Shown here in pieces: positions 1-9,958 of a DNA stretch of 38,952 bases. Position numbers and translations under genes: made by a program. Source of the DNA: Chloroflexaceae bacterium. GTDB lineage: Bacteria; Chloroflexota; Chloroflexia; Chloroflexales; Chloroflexaceae. The notes beneath the pieces were generated by a model. The model saw only the letters and a program-made list of their open reading frames with translations. It was not told the origin of the DNA and made no database searches. The DNA lies in the NCBI GenBank assembly GCA_012032475.1, contig JAAUSY010000023.1, forward strand, positions 1-38,952. Direction: 5' to 3'. The stretch's first letter is position 1. Every line of letters begins with the position of its first letter.

Positions 1-149
1 TGCGGCTGTGGAACGCGCCGGATGGCACCCTCCTCGCCACGCTGGAGGGGCATACGGGCAATGTCAATAGCGTGGCGTTCAGCCCGGATGGGACGCGCCT
101 GGCATTGAGGTCGGATGACGGGACGGTGCGGCTGTGGGGGGTGCGGTGA
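1..149 (+). CDS. WD40 repeat protein, C-terminal end (5' partial)
   Basis: The gene enters from the left edge; the reading frame has its first complete codon at position 3 and stops with TGA at 147-149. The 48 visible residues form about one and a half WD40 blades: an [16 protein letters not shown] segment, then [14 protein letters not shown], then a closing DDGTVRLW. These are the usual GH, FSPDG and V-LW signatures of a beta-propeller blade, and the protein ends just after the last VRLW, as WD40 proteins often do. Such propellers are protein-interaction scaffolds. In this kind of bacterium they are commonly fused to kinases, proteases or TPR domains, but the N-terminal part lies outside the window, so the role is unknown. 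Confidence 0.85.
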   Translation, partial: RLWNAPDGTLLATLEGHTGNVNSVAFSPDGTRLALRSDDGTVRLWGVR

Positions 150-194
150 AGTAAAACCAGCAATGCCCAACGACCATACAAGAACGGACAACCA

Positions 195-392
195 ATGGAG
201 CAACCTGACCTCATCCTGCACGGCACCTGGCTGCTCCCCCGTCACCAACTGGCGCTGTGGGGCGAAGTCGCTGCGCCTCCCACCCGCAAGATGGTGCGGC
301 AAGTTCCAGGCTCCCCACGGCCCGACCGTCTTGGGCTGCCAGTAGTAATGGATACTGTTGGCAGCCCGGTTACGACAAAACTGCCAGTATGA
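195..392 (+). pseudogene. Probable remnant of a SNF2-family helicase N-terminus
   Basis: A 65-codon frame opens with an ATG at 195 and begins MEQPDLILHGTWLLPRHQ followed by LALWGE. From memory of the family, 'LHGTW-hydrophobic-P ... LWGE' is how the accessory N-terminal region of cyanobacterial and chloroflexal SNF2-type helicases starts. The likeness fades after about residue 30 and the frame stops at residue 65, whereas real members run to about 1000 residues. The piece lies between the end of a WD40 gene and a convergent surface-protein gene, with no helicase body anywhere nearby. I read it as a truncated leftover. A chance ORF remains possible because the recognisable stretch is short. 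Confidence 0.4.
352..390. terminator. Stem-loop between convergent genes
   Basis: ATACT/GGCAG (352-364, with a three-base bulge) can pair with CTGCCAGTAT at 381-390, giving a ten-pair stem around a 16-base loop. It lies between the convergent WD40/helicase-remnant side and the surface-protein gene ending at 456. There is no clear T-run on either side, so termination is only a guess. Confidence 0.3.
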
Positions 393-455
393 TGAAGCGG
401 TGATTGTGACCAAAACATGACCAGGTTGCTGTCATGTCTTAGCCACAAGTTTTTG

Positions 456-3113
456 TCATCGCTGCCTGCTGCTCTCAACCCGGCGCTTTGTCACCCTGGT
501 ATCTGATTGACCAGAAGACGGTACGGGGTGCACTGGCGCGGCGAGCGCACCGCCGGTCCTGGTCGCACTCCAGGTGACATTGATGGTTCCCGGACACTCA
601 GGATAAGTTTCTTTCGCAGTAAATGTTCCGGAAGCTGAGGTGAATGAGTTGAAATTTCCCGTAGTCGCATTTGATGAACCATCGTCAAAATCGACCCTGT
701 CGGAAAAACTGTTGTCAGTGATGGAAAGATATCCCTCTCTCTCAAAATTCCACTCACAAGAACCGACGGTGTAGTCTACAGAAAAATAGATTACACCATT
801 ATCACGCACCTCAAAAAATACTGCCTCTCCCTGGGATGTTGTGCCACTCCAGATGCCGTCATAGGAAACAGGCTCGGGCGTTCTTGTAGGTGTGCTGGTC
901 GGCATAGCCGTATCGGTTGGTGTGGGGGTGCTGGTTGGCGTAGCCGTATCGGTTGGCGTAGCCGTATCGGTTGGCGTGGGTGTAGGTGTGGGCGGCAGTG
1001 ATTTGGCGATCAGGGGAAGATAGACAAACGATGGGCCAGACGTGCTGAGGCACACATCGTAGGTGTCGCCTGCATCACTCACCTCACTGTTGAGGCTGAA
1101 TGGACCAGGGAGACAGGAACAATCCCCAAAGGCATCGCAGGTGTACCCCCACTGACAACCACTACTGCGTACTCTTTTCTCTACCATAGCATAGTAGGTA
1201 CCGGGAGCCGTGGGTATAAACGTAATCACCGAAGCCAACCCCTCTCCGCTACCGTTGTCGGTTTCGATAAGCGTGCTCCCATCAGTGTTATAAAGCTCAA
1301 GCTCAGTATCTACTCCCGAAGCCAGGTTGCTGGTTTCAATGAGGTATGTTGTATCAGCCTCAACGGTGAAAGAAAGCCAGTCCGTGTCACTTGACGTGCA
1401 GAAGATATGTGTCTGTGTCTCCCCCACTTCGATGGCAGTGGCCTGCGCCGGACCATTGTTCGGTTCATAGGGGTCATGGCACAAATCTCCCGTGGGAGTG
1501 GGGGTCGGGTCACTTCCTGCACGTCGGATTTCGATGTGCGAATTGGTATCACCGCCAACATGAATACCCCCTGCTCGCCAACCGCTGGTGTGGTAAATCC
1601 TCAAGATGAGGCGATCACCGCTGCTCGTTGTAGGATCGATCCCCTCGACCGTGCCTCCAACCCTCGAGTAGAAACTTGTACAACCCAGATTGGTCTCTGC
1701 CAGCAGCGTCTCCTGTCCCTGCTGATCGACACTCAGACTTGCACCATAGCACCGCGACTCTACGGGTGAATAGGTAGACACAGTGATGTCAAACGTATAG
1801 GTATCGCCATCAATATCGCCATCCAGGATATATTCCCATTCCTTCACGGCTGATTCGCCAGGGGCCGGCACCTCACTTTCTGACTCTTGCTGTGTTGTCT
1901 GCAAAGTATAGTCGCTGTGCAAATAGAATATTCCAGAAATCGTGGGTACAGGCGTTGCGGTGGGAGGAGTTCCTGTGACCGTCGGCGTGTCAGTCACGGT
2001 AGGGGTAGCGGTCTCCGTTGATGTCGGTGTAGGTGTTACCGTGGGAGTCTGTGTTGGTGTGGGAGTAGGAGCATCTTTGACACGCAATATTTGCAATCCT
2101 CGACTTCCATCTGCAACGTAGACCAGATCACCACTTACAGATATATCCTCTGCCTCACCGGGAGTATCATAGCTGCCTTGCAAAACCGGATTTGCGGGAT
2201 TGCTCATATCGATGATTTCGACTATCCCTTCAAGATCATAATCATATCCTGTGATGTAGGCGAGATTCCCTGCTACATCAACGGCATAACCAGAATCTGT
2301 ATAACTTCCAAGCGACAACGGACTGTCAGGGTTGCTTACATCAACTATCTGCAAGCCGCCATTAGCAACGTATGCGCTATCCTCAACCACTTTAATATCA
2401 TATCCATAATTATCCAGGCTCACGCTACCACGCCAGGAGAGATTGACAGGATCGCTAACATCGATAATCTCCAGTCTTGCCTGAAAGCCACTTACTACAT
2501 AGGCTATGGAATCTACAACATAAACATCGGTACCGTCGCCATCCATACTATATGAACCCAGTAGCGTCGGATTGGCCGGATCACTGATATCAAGAACCTC
2601 CAACCCCCCGTTCCATGCATCAGATAAGGTATAGGCGTAGTTACCGATAACATGTACGGCATCGATACTCCTGTGATATTGTCCAAGAAATACTGGTGAA
2701 GCAGGATTGCTGATATCAAGGATGACTAACCCATCCCATTCTGCAACAACATAAGCACGATTTCCATCTATATATATGTCACTCGCAAAGCCTCCCGTGT
2801 TATAGCTACCTACTGAGGTAGGGTTACTCGGGTCACTTATATCGACAATTCTAATACCATTATCGCCTGCGGCCATATATGCAAGGTTGCCGTCAAGTGT
2901 GACACCGATAAAACTGCTTCCAAAACTGCCCACAGGTTCAAGGATGAGACTGTTCGCAAGTCCAGGTGACTGCATACCAGTGATTGAATCTATCCTATCT
3001 GTATCTGAGACTGTAGGGTCGCTCTTTGCCAGTAGCGCCTGGACAAATATCACCATCATTGCCAGCACAGCCAGACTAACCATGATCGAGCGAGAGAGTT
3101 GAAAACGTGCCAT
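456..3113 (-). CDS. Secreted LVIVD-repeat / PPC-domain surface protein
   Basis: An 885-residue protein with an N-terminal signal peptide (hydrophobic residues about 9-29). Residues about 50-345 hold roughly seven repeats of about 45 residues with a 'A-Y-V-(x)-GL-I-D-S-P-L-GSY' rhythm, typical of LVIVD beta-propeller repeats. A Thr-Pro linker follows, then a beta-rich domain (about 390-500), a PPC-type domain beginning DPYEPNNGPAQA (about 545-650) and the short motif VYLPLIAK. A second Thr-Pro linker leads to a C-terminal module starting YDGIWSGTTSQG that recurs twice in the next surface protein. Start chosen at 3113 because GGAAGG lies about seven bases upstream. It probably acts as a cell-surface binding or adhesion protein; no enzyme motif is visible. 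The Thr-Pro linker is coded by an 18-base tandem repeat. Confidence 0.85.
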   Translation of the reverse strand: MARFQLSRSIMVSLAVLAMMVIFVQALLAKSDPTVSDTDRIDSITGMQSPGLANSLILEPVGSFGSSFIGVTLDGNLAYMAAGDNGIRIVDISDPSNPTSVGSYNTGGFASDIYIDGNRAYVVAEWDGLVILDISNPASPVFLGQYHRSIDAVHVIGNYAYTLSDAWNGGLEVLDISDPANPTLLGSYSMDGDGTDVYVVDSIAYVVSGFQARLEIIDVSDPVNLSWRGSVSLDNYGYDIKVVEDSAYVANGGLQIVDVSNPDSPLSLGSYTDSGYAVDVAGNLAYITGYDYDLEGIVEIIDMSNPANPVLQGSYDTPGEAEDISVSGDLVYVADGSRGLQILRVKDAPTPTPTQTPTVTPTPTSTETATPTVTDTPTVTGTPPTATPVPTISGIFYLHSDYTLQTTQQESESEVPAPGESAVKEWEYILDGDIDGDTYTFDITVSTYSPVESRCYGASLSVDQQGQETLLAETNLGCTSFYSRVGGTVEGIDPTTSSGDRLILRIYHTSGWRAGGIHVGGDTNSHIEIRRAGSDPTPTPTGDLCHDPYEPNNGPAQATAIEVGETQTHIFCTSSDTDWLSFTVEADTTYLIETSNLASGVDTELELYNTDGSTLIETDNGSGEGLASVITFIPTAPGTYYAMVEKRVRSSGCQWGYTCDAFGDCSCLPGPFSLNSEVSDAGDTYDVCLSTSGPSFVYLPLIAKSLPPTPTPTPTDTATPTDTATPTSTPTPTDTAMPTSTPTRTPEPVSYDGIWSGTTSQGEAVFFEVRDNGVIYFSVDYTVGSCEWNFEREGYLSITDNSFSDRVDFDDGSSNATTGNFNSFTSASGTFTAKETYPECPGTINVTWSATRTGGALAAPVHPVPSSGQSDTRVTKRRVESSRQR
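892..981. repeat. 18-bp tandem repeats coding a Thr-Pro linker
   Basis: Five units of 18 bases (892, 910, 928, 946, 964), for example gtatcggttggcgtagcc, encode the alternating TPT/DTATPT linker of the surface protein on the minus strand. Units differ at a few positions, so the array is not freshly expanded. Confidence 0.8.
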
Positions 3114-3186
3114 GATAGAACCTTCCTTTATTATTCATCAATTCCATCAACATCCAGAGCCGTTCCTGGCATGCACCAGGTGTTCG

Positions 3187-3226
3187 GTGCCTGTGAGCAG
3201 CGGCTCCTGCACCTGCCCACAGGCAC
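3187..3226. other. Stem-loop downstream of the small membrane protein gene
   Basis: GTGCCTGTG (3187-3195) and CACAGGCAC (3218-3226) form a perfect nine-pair stem with a 22-base loop. It lies between the small membrane protein gene and the large LVIVD gene, both on the minus strand. No T-run follows, so it may be an RNA stability or processing element rather than a classical terminator. Confidence 0.35.
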
Positions 3227-3294
3227 GGCGGATAGAGCAGGAGTTGTTCAATCTGCACCAGTGGCAGCCACTCAAAATGCAGCAACCGTCACCC

Positions 3295-3510
3295 CTAGTT
3301 CCCAGCCGCAAACAACGCAATACCAAACACCAGGACAATCAGAAGTATTGGCAGACAGCCGTGTGGAGTGGACTGATTGCCTACCTGAACCGGCGGAGCA
3401 CTGTCGTCAAGCCGCAGATAGATGACTGGCCGGGGGGTGGACAGGCGCTTGAGCACACTTACCAGTATAAGCACACCGACGATGATGCCGATAATGATGA
3501 ACGCTTCCAT
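3295..3510 (-). CDS. Small membrane protein with two helices
   Basis: A 71-residue protein. Residues about 3-19 (FIIIGIIVGVLILVSVL) and about 52-69 (LPILLIVLVFGIALFAAG) are strongly hydrophobic and likely membrane-spanning; a charged loop (KRLSTPRPVIYLRLDD) lies between them. A textbook ribosome site AGGAGG sits seven bases upstream of the ATG at 3510, which is the main reason to believe a gene this short. It is in the same direction as the surface protein genes on both sides. No family recognised, and a function cannot be read from sequence. Confidence 0.75.
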   Translation of the reverse strand: MEAFIIIGIIVGVLILVSVLKRLSTPRPVIYLRLDDSAPPVQVGNQSTPHGCLPILLIVLVFGIALFAAGN

Positions 3511-3628
3511 ATGGTGGCCTCCTTAATTGCTATACATAACTGATAATACGGTTCCGGTGGGTGGTGCCATCACCGCGTGTGGACGGCGGTGGCACTACAT
3601 TGGCGCAGGATTTTGCTAGAGTCTAAAG

Positions 3629-5038
3629 TTACTGCCTGGACGCTTCCCACGTGGCATCTACATTGCCACGACAGTCAGACATACTGCTGGTACCTTGTAT
3701 TGTTCCTGATACTAATGTGTCGGAGTTAAATGTACCTGTGATCGTGATAGATAGCTCATCATCGTCTAATGTGGACAGGAACCCGTCATCGGTTATAGGA
3801 ATAGGAGTGGCTCTAGGGGATTCATGCGAAATTTCGATGTTACAGTCATCGCTAACATCAAACTTATATTTCATTGATGTGATTGTTTGGTTAGCTACCG
3901 TGAAGGAGACATCACGCCCCTGGGAGGTTTTACCCCGCCAGTTGCCATCATATTGAGTTGAGACTGGCTCCGGCGTTGGTTCCTCCGCCACTGGCGGGTT
4001 GCTCACCTCGCTGCCCAGCAACCCCAGCAGCACGTTAAACGGTGGCTCATTCTCCGGGTGCAGTTCGAAGCGGGCGCGTTCGAACCACTGCACGGTGTAT
4101 TCACTGCCATCGCTCAGCGTTTCTGACTGCGGCTCGCTGACCGGCAGGCCAAACAGTACCAGGTTCTCCTGCTGGCTCTTGCCAGGTGCGCCGTCCAGTT
4201 CCAGCCCATCTGCCTGCCACACACTCAGGAATGGCTCGCAGATAGTGTGACCGCTCTCCTCGAAGAACAGGCAGCCATCCTGAGCCTGTCCTTTGGGAAA
4301 CTCGAACCAGCTTCGTCCCTGCTGCTCCAGGCGATTTACACCCAGGCGACCGAGCAGGACATCGTAGGGGCGTTCATTCTCCGGCTGCAGTTCAAGCCGG
4401 TTTCGCTCGAACCACTGCACCTGAATAGGCTGGTCTTCGATAGTCTCTTCCTGCTGTGGCCCGATGGGCAACCCGAAGACGAGCAGACCACCGTTCTGCT
4501 CCCAGAACTCGCGGATACGCCCGCTGATGCAGTGGCCGGTTTCCTCAAAGCAGCGTTCTTCGGTGGGTGCTGCTGGCTCTGGCTGCGGCTGTGGTTCTGG
4601 CTGCGCTGCGCCTTCTTTTGTAGCTGTCCAGGTGATTTCATTCTGCCCAGTACAGCCTGCACCCTGGTTAACGCTGTGAAAAAATGTTCCTGACGCAGAT
4701 GTACTATCGTTAAATGTTCCAGAGACAACAGCCCGCCCATCGTTCCATTCAAACACGAACTCGTTGCCAGTGATTGGAACTCCCTCTTGATAATAGATCT
4801 GGCTGGTCGGACCACTGATGATACACCCACCATAGTTGAACTCAAAATCCAACTCCATAGACATGATGCTGTTATTGGCTATTGTGAATGTAATCGGTGT
4901 ACTCTGTTCCGTCGTTCCGCTCCAGTTGCCGTCATATGTGCCCTGCGCCCGCATGCTGGCGGGTGCCAGCGTGCCGATTAGCGCGAACATGCCGATCATA
5001 ACCGTGATAAGCCGAAGTGTGTGCCGAATCTTCATCAT
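3629..5038 (-). CDS. Secreted protein: two W-ERxRxExHPEN repeats flanked by YDG modules
   Basis: The frame opens further upstream at 5065, but AGGAGG six bases before the ATG at 5038 fixes the start, giving 469 residues beginning MMKIRHTLRL with a signal peptide ending near the ASMRAQ site. Directly after the signal comes a ~105-residue module starting YDGNWSGTTEQ and ending TWTATK. Two repeats follow, each built as CFEETGH...FWEQNGG...FGLP...QWFERNRLELQPEN...LLGRLG, a type I associate with chloroflexal surface proteins. A second YDGNWRGKTSQG module ends the protein. Each YDG module keeps two cysteines that could form a disulfide. Likely exported binding protein. It is preceded by a conserved promoter-like site at 5084-5113 shared with the sigma-factor cluster at 19 kb. 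Confidence 0.85.
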   Translation of the reverse strand: MMKIRHTLRLITVMIGMFALIGTLAPASMRAQGTYDGNWSGTTEQSTPITFTIANNSIMSMELDFEFNYGGCIISGPTSQIYYQEGVPITGNEFVFEWNDGRAVVSGTFNDSTSASGTFFHSVNQGAGCTGQNEITWTATKEGAAQPEPQPQPEPAAPTEERCFEETGHCISGRIREFWEQNGGLLVFGLPIGPQQEETIEDQPIQVQWFERNRLELQPENERPYDVLLGRLGVNRLEQQGRSWFEFPKGQAQDGCLFFEESGHTICEPFLSVWQADGLELDGAPGKSQQENLVLFGLPVSEPQSETLSDGSEYTVQWFERARFELHPENEPPFNVLLGLLGSEVSNPPVAEEPTPEPVSTQYDGNWRGKTSQGRDVSFTVANQTITSMKYKFDVSDDCNIEISHESPRATPIPITDDGFLSTLDDDELSITITGTFNSDTLVSGTIQGTSSMSDCRGNVDATWEASRQ

Positions 5039-5083
5039 GTGAAACCTCCTGTTATTAGCTGTCACTAGAAAACGGTGTTGATA

Positions 5084-5132
5084 TGAAGAGGTGATTCGAG
5101 CAGAAACATTACAGGGTGAGCAGACGAATTTT
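5084..5132 (-). promoter_or_regulatory. Putative ECF-sigma promoter, copy 1
   Basis: On the minus strand this reads AAAATTCG (5125-5132), then TGTAATG (5107-5113), 16 bases, then CTCTTCA (5084-5090). The same boxes at exactly the same spacing occur at 18945-18993, and a close variant at 19935-19965. The downstream box lies 45 bases before the ATG at 5038. A -35/-10 reading for an alternative sigma factor is inference; the conservation is seen directly. Confidence 0.65.
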
Positions 5133-5165
5133 GTAGGTATGGAGAAAATGGGCGGGAAATATGAG

Positions 5166-5196
5166 AGACGGCCCAGGTCCCTCGCCTGGGCCGTCT
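5166..5196 (-). terminator. Strong hairpin closing the surface-protein operon
   Basis: AGACGGCCCAGG (5166-5177) and CCTGGGCCGTCT (5185-5196) form a perfect 12-pair stem with a seven-base loop. It sits about 130 bases past the stop codon (5328) of the last gene of the three-gene minus-strand operon. On the minus strand it is followed by CTCATATTTC, a weak T-tract, so termination is likely but not classical. Confidence 0.6.
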
Positions 5197-5327
5197 GTGA
5201 TGTGCTGCCTGCGGTGTGTCCTCATACCAATGTGCATTATGGCGTAGGGTATTCCACCGCGGTTCAGCCTGTTCTGTAGCCACCCTCGCGCTCTTCGTCA
5301 AAACGCAAATTGGTATCAGGCGTGATC

Positions 5328-8300
5328 CTACCGCATAATCAGGGGCAGGTAGAGCGTTCCTGGTGAGCGAGTACCCATCAGCGCATAGATACCGAAGTGA
5401 CGCGTCGTGGCCGACACCGAGCGGTCATTGGGCAGCAGCGAACTCTCCAGTTGTTCCCAGGTTCCCCCATCGGCTGAACCATCCACGTCGGGCTTCCAGC
5501 GATAGATATGCAGCGCGTCGGGGTCAACGCCCATACTCTCCAGCAAGCGCTGGTCATAGCGAAACACCAGCACAACGGGTTTGTCTGCGCCAGTACGTGC
5601 GCCGGAGGGGATGGCACTGTACGCACTCCCGACAGTAACCCGGTCGTCAGGAGGTTCGGCAGGCAGCATGCTGAGCGGGGTTATTGTTACAAACGTCCGG
5701 CTGTCAAAGGCTGCTGGCGGCAGATGCAGATGCAGCATGCCATCGGTCGAATACAGGTCAAGCACCTGCTGACCCGGTACAGTGTGCAGCGCAAACGCAT
5801 TGTTGAGCATAACCCCGCGCCCGTTCGCGCTCACACCCAGCACCTGGATGGTACCGGTACCGCCAATCTGTCCCGTCGGCAGGGCAGTGGTACCGCTGTA
5901 GGTGCCGGTGGCACTGCTGTAGGACAGGCTGGTGCTTTGTGGCGTTACGCCGGGCTGTATGAGCGTGGCATTGACCGTTCCAGCATACTCAAAGCCATGC
6001 ACGCTGATATAGAGATTGCTCCCATCGCTGCCAGGGCGCAGCATCGCATACACACCGGGCACCTGCTCCGTGCCTGCTAATTGCGCTGCGGTGCTCACAT
6101 CCGGCAGGTCGCCCGCATGCTGGCGTACTTGCAGTGATGCGGCAGCGCTGTAGGTTGTGGACAAGGTCAGGGTATGGGCATATTCTCCCTCGACAGCTAT
6201 CTGGTTGCTCAACGCACCATCGAGCGAACTGGCACGCAGCACATCGCCTTGCTGTGCGCCATAATGGTAATCTGCCCCGCGCCATTGGTCAGTCCCTGGT
6301 CAATCGGCTGCCGTACTCCCTGTTGCAGCGTCTCCAGCGTGACCAGTGCGCCCGGATGGGGTTGCCCACGGGGGTTCAGCACTGTCAGATCAAGCGATAG
6401 TCCGCTTGTTTCACCATTGTGCAGTTCGATCACGGGAAATGGCAGCCAGTGGGTCGGAAATCGTTCCGGTCCGGCCATCACAGCACCGCGATCCTGCGGC
6501 GTGCGGATGAGCCAGCGGGGAAGCTCGTGTGTGTCGCTGTAGAACCGCTGCACCGTCTCCCAATCCGATTCTCCATTCAATCGCCATTGTTCAGTCTGTT
6601 CACACAGGGACTCCCACATACCCGATACACCTCGCGCCCCCAGTTCGCTGCTGTGGTACTGGTAATCCATAATACTGGCGTTAATGGTGTCGTCCCCCTG
6701 ATGTCTCTCGCTCCTGGTACAGGCACCTGGTAGCCGTTCCAGTTCTCCGTTGTCTTTTTCCAGGTAATAGAAATACTCATCATACAGATAAAGGGCGTAG
6801 TGACCAAACTCATGCACCAGCGTGCGGTAGCCCTCCGGCTCATCCCAGGGGCCGCTGTTGCCGGTTCGCCCATCCCAGTGGCGACCAATGCGGATGACGT
6901 GCACCGGGTCGTCCCCGGTAATTCCTCCGATGTAGGCGTGTGGGCGCACTATATTCTTCGTGGAAATCTGGATATCGGCATCCACCCAGTGCGCTGCATT
7001 GTCGTAGATGGCTACCCGTTCAAACGCCATCTGTCCATCACTGATATCAAACAGATAATCAGCAGCGAAGCTCATTGCCTGCGCTATCTCCTCCAGATAG
7101 GCATCGTCGGCATTCCATTCCAGCGATATCACCAGGTTGAACAGGATCAGCGGACTTTCACGCTGCACCTGGATAATCTGCCCCCCTGACTGTGGAGCGA
7201 CTGCTGAGAGGGTGCCTGTATCGCTGATCACCAGACTGGTCAGATAGGTGCGATAGGACCAGTTGGCAGGGCTGTCGTTCTGTTCCGTGTGATGGGCATC
7301 GCGTGCAGTGGCCTGCTCATGCACGCGGTTCAGCACCACCAGATGGTCATCTGCGGAGCGCCCCGGCGGCATATATTCTGGCGCAAGGACGCCCTGCTGG
7401 TTGGTTGTGCCAAGCAGGTCACCATTCAGATAGATGGCTGCACCCGCCACATTTGCGCCATCCTCATCAACAACACGCACAAAATCGCCCACTGCGCCAT
7501 AGCTCAGGCGGATCGCGTCAATAGCCTGCACGCCGCTGGCGGGGTTGGTGACCTGGAGCAGATATTGCACATATCGCCCCCGATTATAGATAGCAAGGTG
7601 TCTGTCCGTCCCTGCCGATGACCACGAGCCATACACCCCTGATTCATCGGCAATCCGACAGCGCACCTCAAGCGCAACACCAGGATCACCGCGCACATGC
7701 CAGGTCAGTTCGCCAATGTTCTGCACCCTGCCCAGGTCAAATTCCCCGGTACTGGTGGCTTGCTGCGCTGCGGCATAGAGTGGGGCCACCAGAATATCAG
7801 CCGTGTCTTGTTCGTTGTGACGACCCCCGATAATCCCCAGATACAGGTCGGTTGCAACTGCTGCATGATTATACCGACTATCTGGCAGTGCGCTGCTGGT
7901 CAGTTCCTGCCATGCGCCTATGGTGCCATCGTCCAGCACTGGCGCACGAAATAACTCGTGGCGGGCCAATGGTAATCCGCCATCCATGCCACCCGCTAGA
8001 TAAAGATAGCTGTGTATCGCCAGCATGCTGTGGCTGCGCAGTTTCATCGGCAGTGCGCTGCTGGTCAGTTCCTGCCATGCGCCTATGGTGCCATCGTCCA
8101 GCACTGGCGCGGTGTAGACGGTATCAAGCAGATCACCGCCAGCATCGGTGACACCACCACTCACAAACAGGGAACCATTGGCATACGTCATCGCATGTTC
8201 TGCCAGTGGCACAGGGAGCGTGCCGACAGTCTGCCAGCAGGTGCCCGTATCTGCACTGTCAGTCTGAAGGCGATAGATGTGCGCCTGTTCTTCATAGCCA

Positions 8301-9937
8301 GACCGCCCACCGCTGAGATAGATCGCGTCGTCAATCACCACGGCAGCCAGGCTGCTGAGCGATTGAGGCAGCGCACAGGGGTGCGTCTCCCAGGCGTGCA
8401 GCGACCCGTCGGCTTGCACATCTGCTGTGTAGACGGTGCGCTGATCAGCCTGTCCATCATTGCCGCCAATCGTCCAGAAACGCGCCCCGGTTGCCACGGT
8501 CCCATGCTCGTGCAGCGGTTGGGGGAGCGGCGACACGGTATACCACGCGCCAGGGAGGCCACAGGTCAATGCGCTGCTTGCATAGACCTGTGTCTGTATG
8601 CTGCCGCTGCTGCTCCCGCCGGTCACCAGGAGGATATCGTCGTTGATCGCTGCGGCATGCCCGGACAGTCCAGCAGGGAGATGCTGCTCCTCTGTCGTGG
8701 CGTGCTGCCAGTTGCCGGGGTACCGTTCGGGGACAAGTGCTGCCCGATAGATGATGTCATAGAGTTCGCTGTTTCCGTAGCGGTTGCCACCTGCCACAAA
8801 GAGAAAGCCATTGGCTGCTGCCGCTGCGTGGTTCACAAGCTGCCTGGGAAGTGCCTGATCTGTCCATTCTTCCCAGGGATCTAGCGTGCAGTCAGTATGG
8901 ATGGCAGCGCGGTACACGGTTTCACCATCATTGTCTGGCAGGCCATTGTTGCCGCCAATGGCCACCAGGGACCCACCGATGATGGTCGCGGTATGGCTTT
9001 TTCGTTGCACTGGCAGGCGGTTGCTCACCAGTTCGTGCCAGATCGTAATTCCTTCTGCGGCATCAACACGGGCGCTGTAGACCTGGTTGCTGATGTTTGC
9101 AGCGGTGTTGCCACCCACTGCAAAGAGGCATTCTCCCTGGGCCGCGAGCGCATAATCCTCAAGCCCGATGGGCAGTGGCTGCTGTATTTCCCAGGTATGC
9201 GGGGTGCCATCAGCACGCAACGCTGCCCGGTATACCGTGTTTAACACCTCGCTTTCAGCACTGGTACCGCCAATCACAAACAGCGATCCGTTGACTACCA
9301 CCACACCGGCTTCTTCCAGCCGGGACGGCAGGATTGGCGCGGGCAGCGCTTCCCAGTCGCTCAGACCTCCATCAGCAGTCAGTACGGCACGGTAGATGAC
9401 TGATGGTACCTCATCCGGCTCGTTATTGGCGACACCGCCAACGACCAGCAAGCTGTTGCCAGCCTGCACGACGCGGTGCAGGCTGCGCGGCTCTGGCAGG
9501 GATGGCAGCGGTTGCCAGGGCAACAGGCTACCATTGGCACCGATCACTGCCCGATGCACTGACGCGCTTATGCCCGTGCTGCTCTCTCCGCCGATGAGGT
9601 ACAGCGAGTCATTCACTGTCAGCAGTTCATGATCATGCAGCGCAGTGGGTAATGGTGTCTCCACCAGTTCGCTCCAGGGCAACATATCAACGGTCTGCGG
9701 TGTCAGCGCCAGTTCGCCATCCCGCGTGTGGGTAATGGTAGAGCCAGCATCATGCTGTCCCGTCTGCCAGTCGCTCACTGTGGTATGCTCCAGCAGTGCG
9801 GGGACCGTCTGCGCGGGTGCCCTGCTTGCCAGCGCAGATTGCTGGTGCAGTACAGGAAACTCGATAATCATACCAGGCAGTATGAGTAGTATACTGAGTA
9901 TCAGCAGCCTGCCTCGTTGCCAGTGCCAGAAACACAT
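5328..9937 (-). CDS. Secreted Kelch-repeat protein with HExxH zinc-metalloprotease domain (frameshifted)
   Basis: Two overlapping frames (9937-6209 and 6242-5328) join into one 1536-residue protein if one base is restored near 6263. The junction then reads GQITIYGAQQGDVLRASS, which is smooth. A signal peptide occupies residues about 8-38. Residues about 75-720 contain at least a dozen Kelch-like blades (YLIGGESSTG, LFVIGGTSAE and similar), i.e. one or two beta-propellers. Around residue 1042 is HEFGHYALYLYDEY: the HExxH zinc site followed by a DEY resembles M64-type peptidases. The C-terminal beta region matches the 428-aa protein two genes upstream, and the chain ends TLYLPLIMR. It is last in a three-gene operon, 21 bases after the previous stop. 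Probably an extracellular or wall-bound protease. Confidence 0.8.
7884..7945. repeat. 62-bp perfect direct repeat, copy A
   Basis: This stretch is identical to 8049-8110, 165 bases away. It encodes the Kelch blade segment LDDGTIGAWQELTSSALP in both places, while the surrounding blades have diverged, which points to recent gene conversion or duplication. Confidence 0.9.
8049..8110. repeat. 62-bp perfect direct repeat, copy B
   Basis: Identical to 7884-7945. Both copies lie in frame inside the Kelch/metalloprotease gene. Confidence 0.9.
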
Positions 9938-9958
9938 ATCCTCCCCCTCAAATACTGC

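Noticed and set aside
892-981. 18-bp repeats considered as regulatory iterons
   Set aside because: They are in frame inside a Thr-Pro linker and carry no separate signal.
5065-5301. 78-codon minus-strand frame upstream of the 469-aa gene, similar to one near 18854-19060
   Set aside because: The similarity comes from the shared promoter-like DNA element; outside that element the two frames have nothing in common.
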